From contig NZ_VUMD01000001.1 of the NCBI RefSeq assembly GCF_009696375.1, positions 248,001-312,000 of the forward strand: a stretch of 64,000 nucleotides of DNA, given 5' to 3'. Every line of letters begins with the position of its first letter. The first letter of the stretch is position 1. Both the position numbers and the translations under genes were made by a program. Below the pieces are notes generated by a model. It searched no databases. It was not told where the DNA came from and worked only from the letters and a program-made list of their open reading frames with translations. Source of the stretch: Clostridium porci. GTDB taxonomy: Bacteria > Bacillota > Clostridia > Lachnospirales > Lachnospiraceae. Below are positions 63,418 to 64,000 of this stretch, one piece after another.

Positions 63418-64000
63418 TCAGGTTTCCTCAGCCAGCTGTTCCCACTGTTCATAGAGCGCCTCCAGCCGGGAAGCCAGCTCTTCCTTTTCCTGATTAAGCT
63501 CTACAAGACGAGCTACGTTTGTGTATACCTCCTCTCTGGAGAGCAGTTCGTTGATTTCGCTGTCTCTGGCTTCCAGGCTGCTGATGGAAGCCTCAGCCTT
63601 CTTAAGGGCATTCTGGCGTTTTCTCTGTCGGGCCTGTTCTTCTTTTTGTGATTTCCAGTCCTGCTTTACAATTTTGTCTGCTTTTTGGATGCCGGGGTGA
63701 AAGGCTGGATTTTTAACAGCGGCAGAGCCAGAGGGCAAGGATGGGGAGAACTGGGAGGAAGCTTTCACACTAGCTGAGTATGCGGCTTCTACATCTTCCT
63801 TCTTTTCCAGATAATAATCATAGTTACCAATATAGTTAATGAGGGACCGGCCTGTAAGATCCAGGATTCTGGTAGCAGTCCGGTTAATAAAATACCGATC
63901 ATGGGATACATAGAGTACAGTTCCGGTATACCGGTTCAGAGCGCTTTCCAGAATCTCCTTGGAGGTGATGTCCAGATGGTTGGTAGGCTCGTCCAGAAGC
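63418..64000 (-). CDS. ABC-F family ATPase, C-terminal part
   Basis: The 3' end of a gene entering from beyond the window; 194 codons are visible. It begins inside the second ABC domain at LLDEPTNHLDI (Walker B with the ABC-F EPTNHLD mark). The H-switch VLYVSHDRYFINR follows, then LTGRSLINYIGNYDYYLEKKE, and a charged C-terminal coiled-coil tail (QKEEQARQRKRQNALKKAEA). There are no membrane segments. ABC-F proteins act on the ribosome; members include translation factors and antibiotic-protection proteins. The tail suggests the Uup/YdiF type, but the interdomain linker that would tell lies outside. Confidence 0.88.
   Translation of the reverse strand, partial: LLDEPTNHLDITSKEILESALNRYTGTVLYVSHDRYFINRTATRILDLTGRSLINYIGNYDYYLEKKEDVEAAYSASVKASSQFSPSLPSGSAAVKNPAFHPGIQKADKIVKQDWKSQKEEQARQRKRQNALKKAEASISSLEARDSEINELLSREEVYTNVARLVELNQEKEELASRLEALYEQWEQLAEET

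Noticed and set aside
1-64000. Mobile elements, CRISPR arrays, tRNA or rRNA genes
   Set aside because: I looked for transposase or integrase motifs, regularly spaced repeats and tRNA T-arm sequences, and found none I could support.

Overview
The window looks like chromosomal DNA of a spore-forming Gram-positive anaerobe of the Clostridia, most likely family Lachnospiraceae (Clostridium cluster XIVa). I infer this from near-balanced base composition, AGGAGG-type ribosome binding sites, a spoIIA operon and a spoVA operon, T-box and lysine leaders, and several protein families typical of that family (DUF4364, a DUF5717/DUF5716 pair, an oxygen-sensitive late cobalamin pathway). I see no transposase, integrase, phage gene, CRISPR array, tRNA or rRNA. 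Almost everything reads as core genome.

Layout. 2-8016 (+): end of a cobalamin operon, cbiA(partial)-cobT-cobU-cobS-second cobU-like gene-cbiB-cobD-like-cbiP-cbiC, several genes joined by 4-nt ATGA overlaps. 8018-9424 (-): a PurF paralogue that has lost its glutaminase nucleophile. 9590-19397 (+): a sugar sensing and uptake locus. It has a YesN-type response regulator, a YesM-type histidine kinase, two membrane-anchored sugar-binding proteins, then an Mgl-type galactose ABC transporter (mglB, internal terminator, mglA, mglC) and a small tail-anchored protein. 19411-20697: a CYTH protein (-) and a DJ-1 family protein (+). 20842-27373 (+): a protein quality-control block, tig-clpP-clpX-lon-ysxC. 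27764-29492 (-): a DUF4364 regulator and malic enzyme.

29663-35311 (+): a three-gene operon of unknown function, made of a 1198-residue beta-sandwich plus helical-repeat protein, an Hsp70/actin-fold protein and a TPR protein. This is the least explained part of the window. 35377-38436: a strong promoter, a valine T-box leader and valS. 38474-42323: an EamA transporter, folC, a 46-residue ORF and a TPR membrane protein. 42434-47497: sporulation genes spoIIAA-spoIIAB-sigF, then spoVAA-AB-AC-AD-AE headed by a small membrane protein. 47559-50258 (-): a class A penicillin-binding protein. 50489-54576 (+): a YigZ protein, typA, a tandem OB-fold protein and a CobO-type corrinoid adenosyltransferase.

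54806-56807: a promoter, a lysine riboswitch with terminator, dapA and dapB. 56911-57758: a small lipoprotein and an orphan membrane protein. 57802-62862: purC, purB, a LysR regulator and purA. 63105-64000 (-): a small membrane protein and the C-terminal end of an ABC-F ATPase.

How the parts connect. The cobalamin genes cover amidation, aminopropanol arm attachment and lower-ligand assembly, and the adenosyltransferase that the same pathway needs sits 46 kb away. DapA and DapB feed lysine and dipicolinate, the spore solute that the SpoVA proteins move. The sugar locus combines surface binding proteins, a two-component system and the transporter it probably controls. All identifications come from reading motifs and gene order. 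No database search was run.
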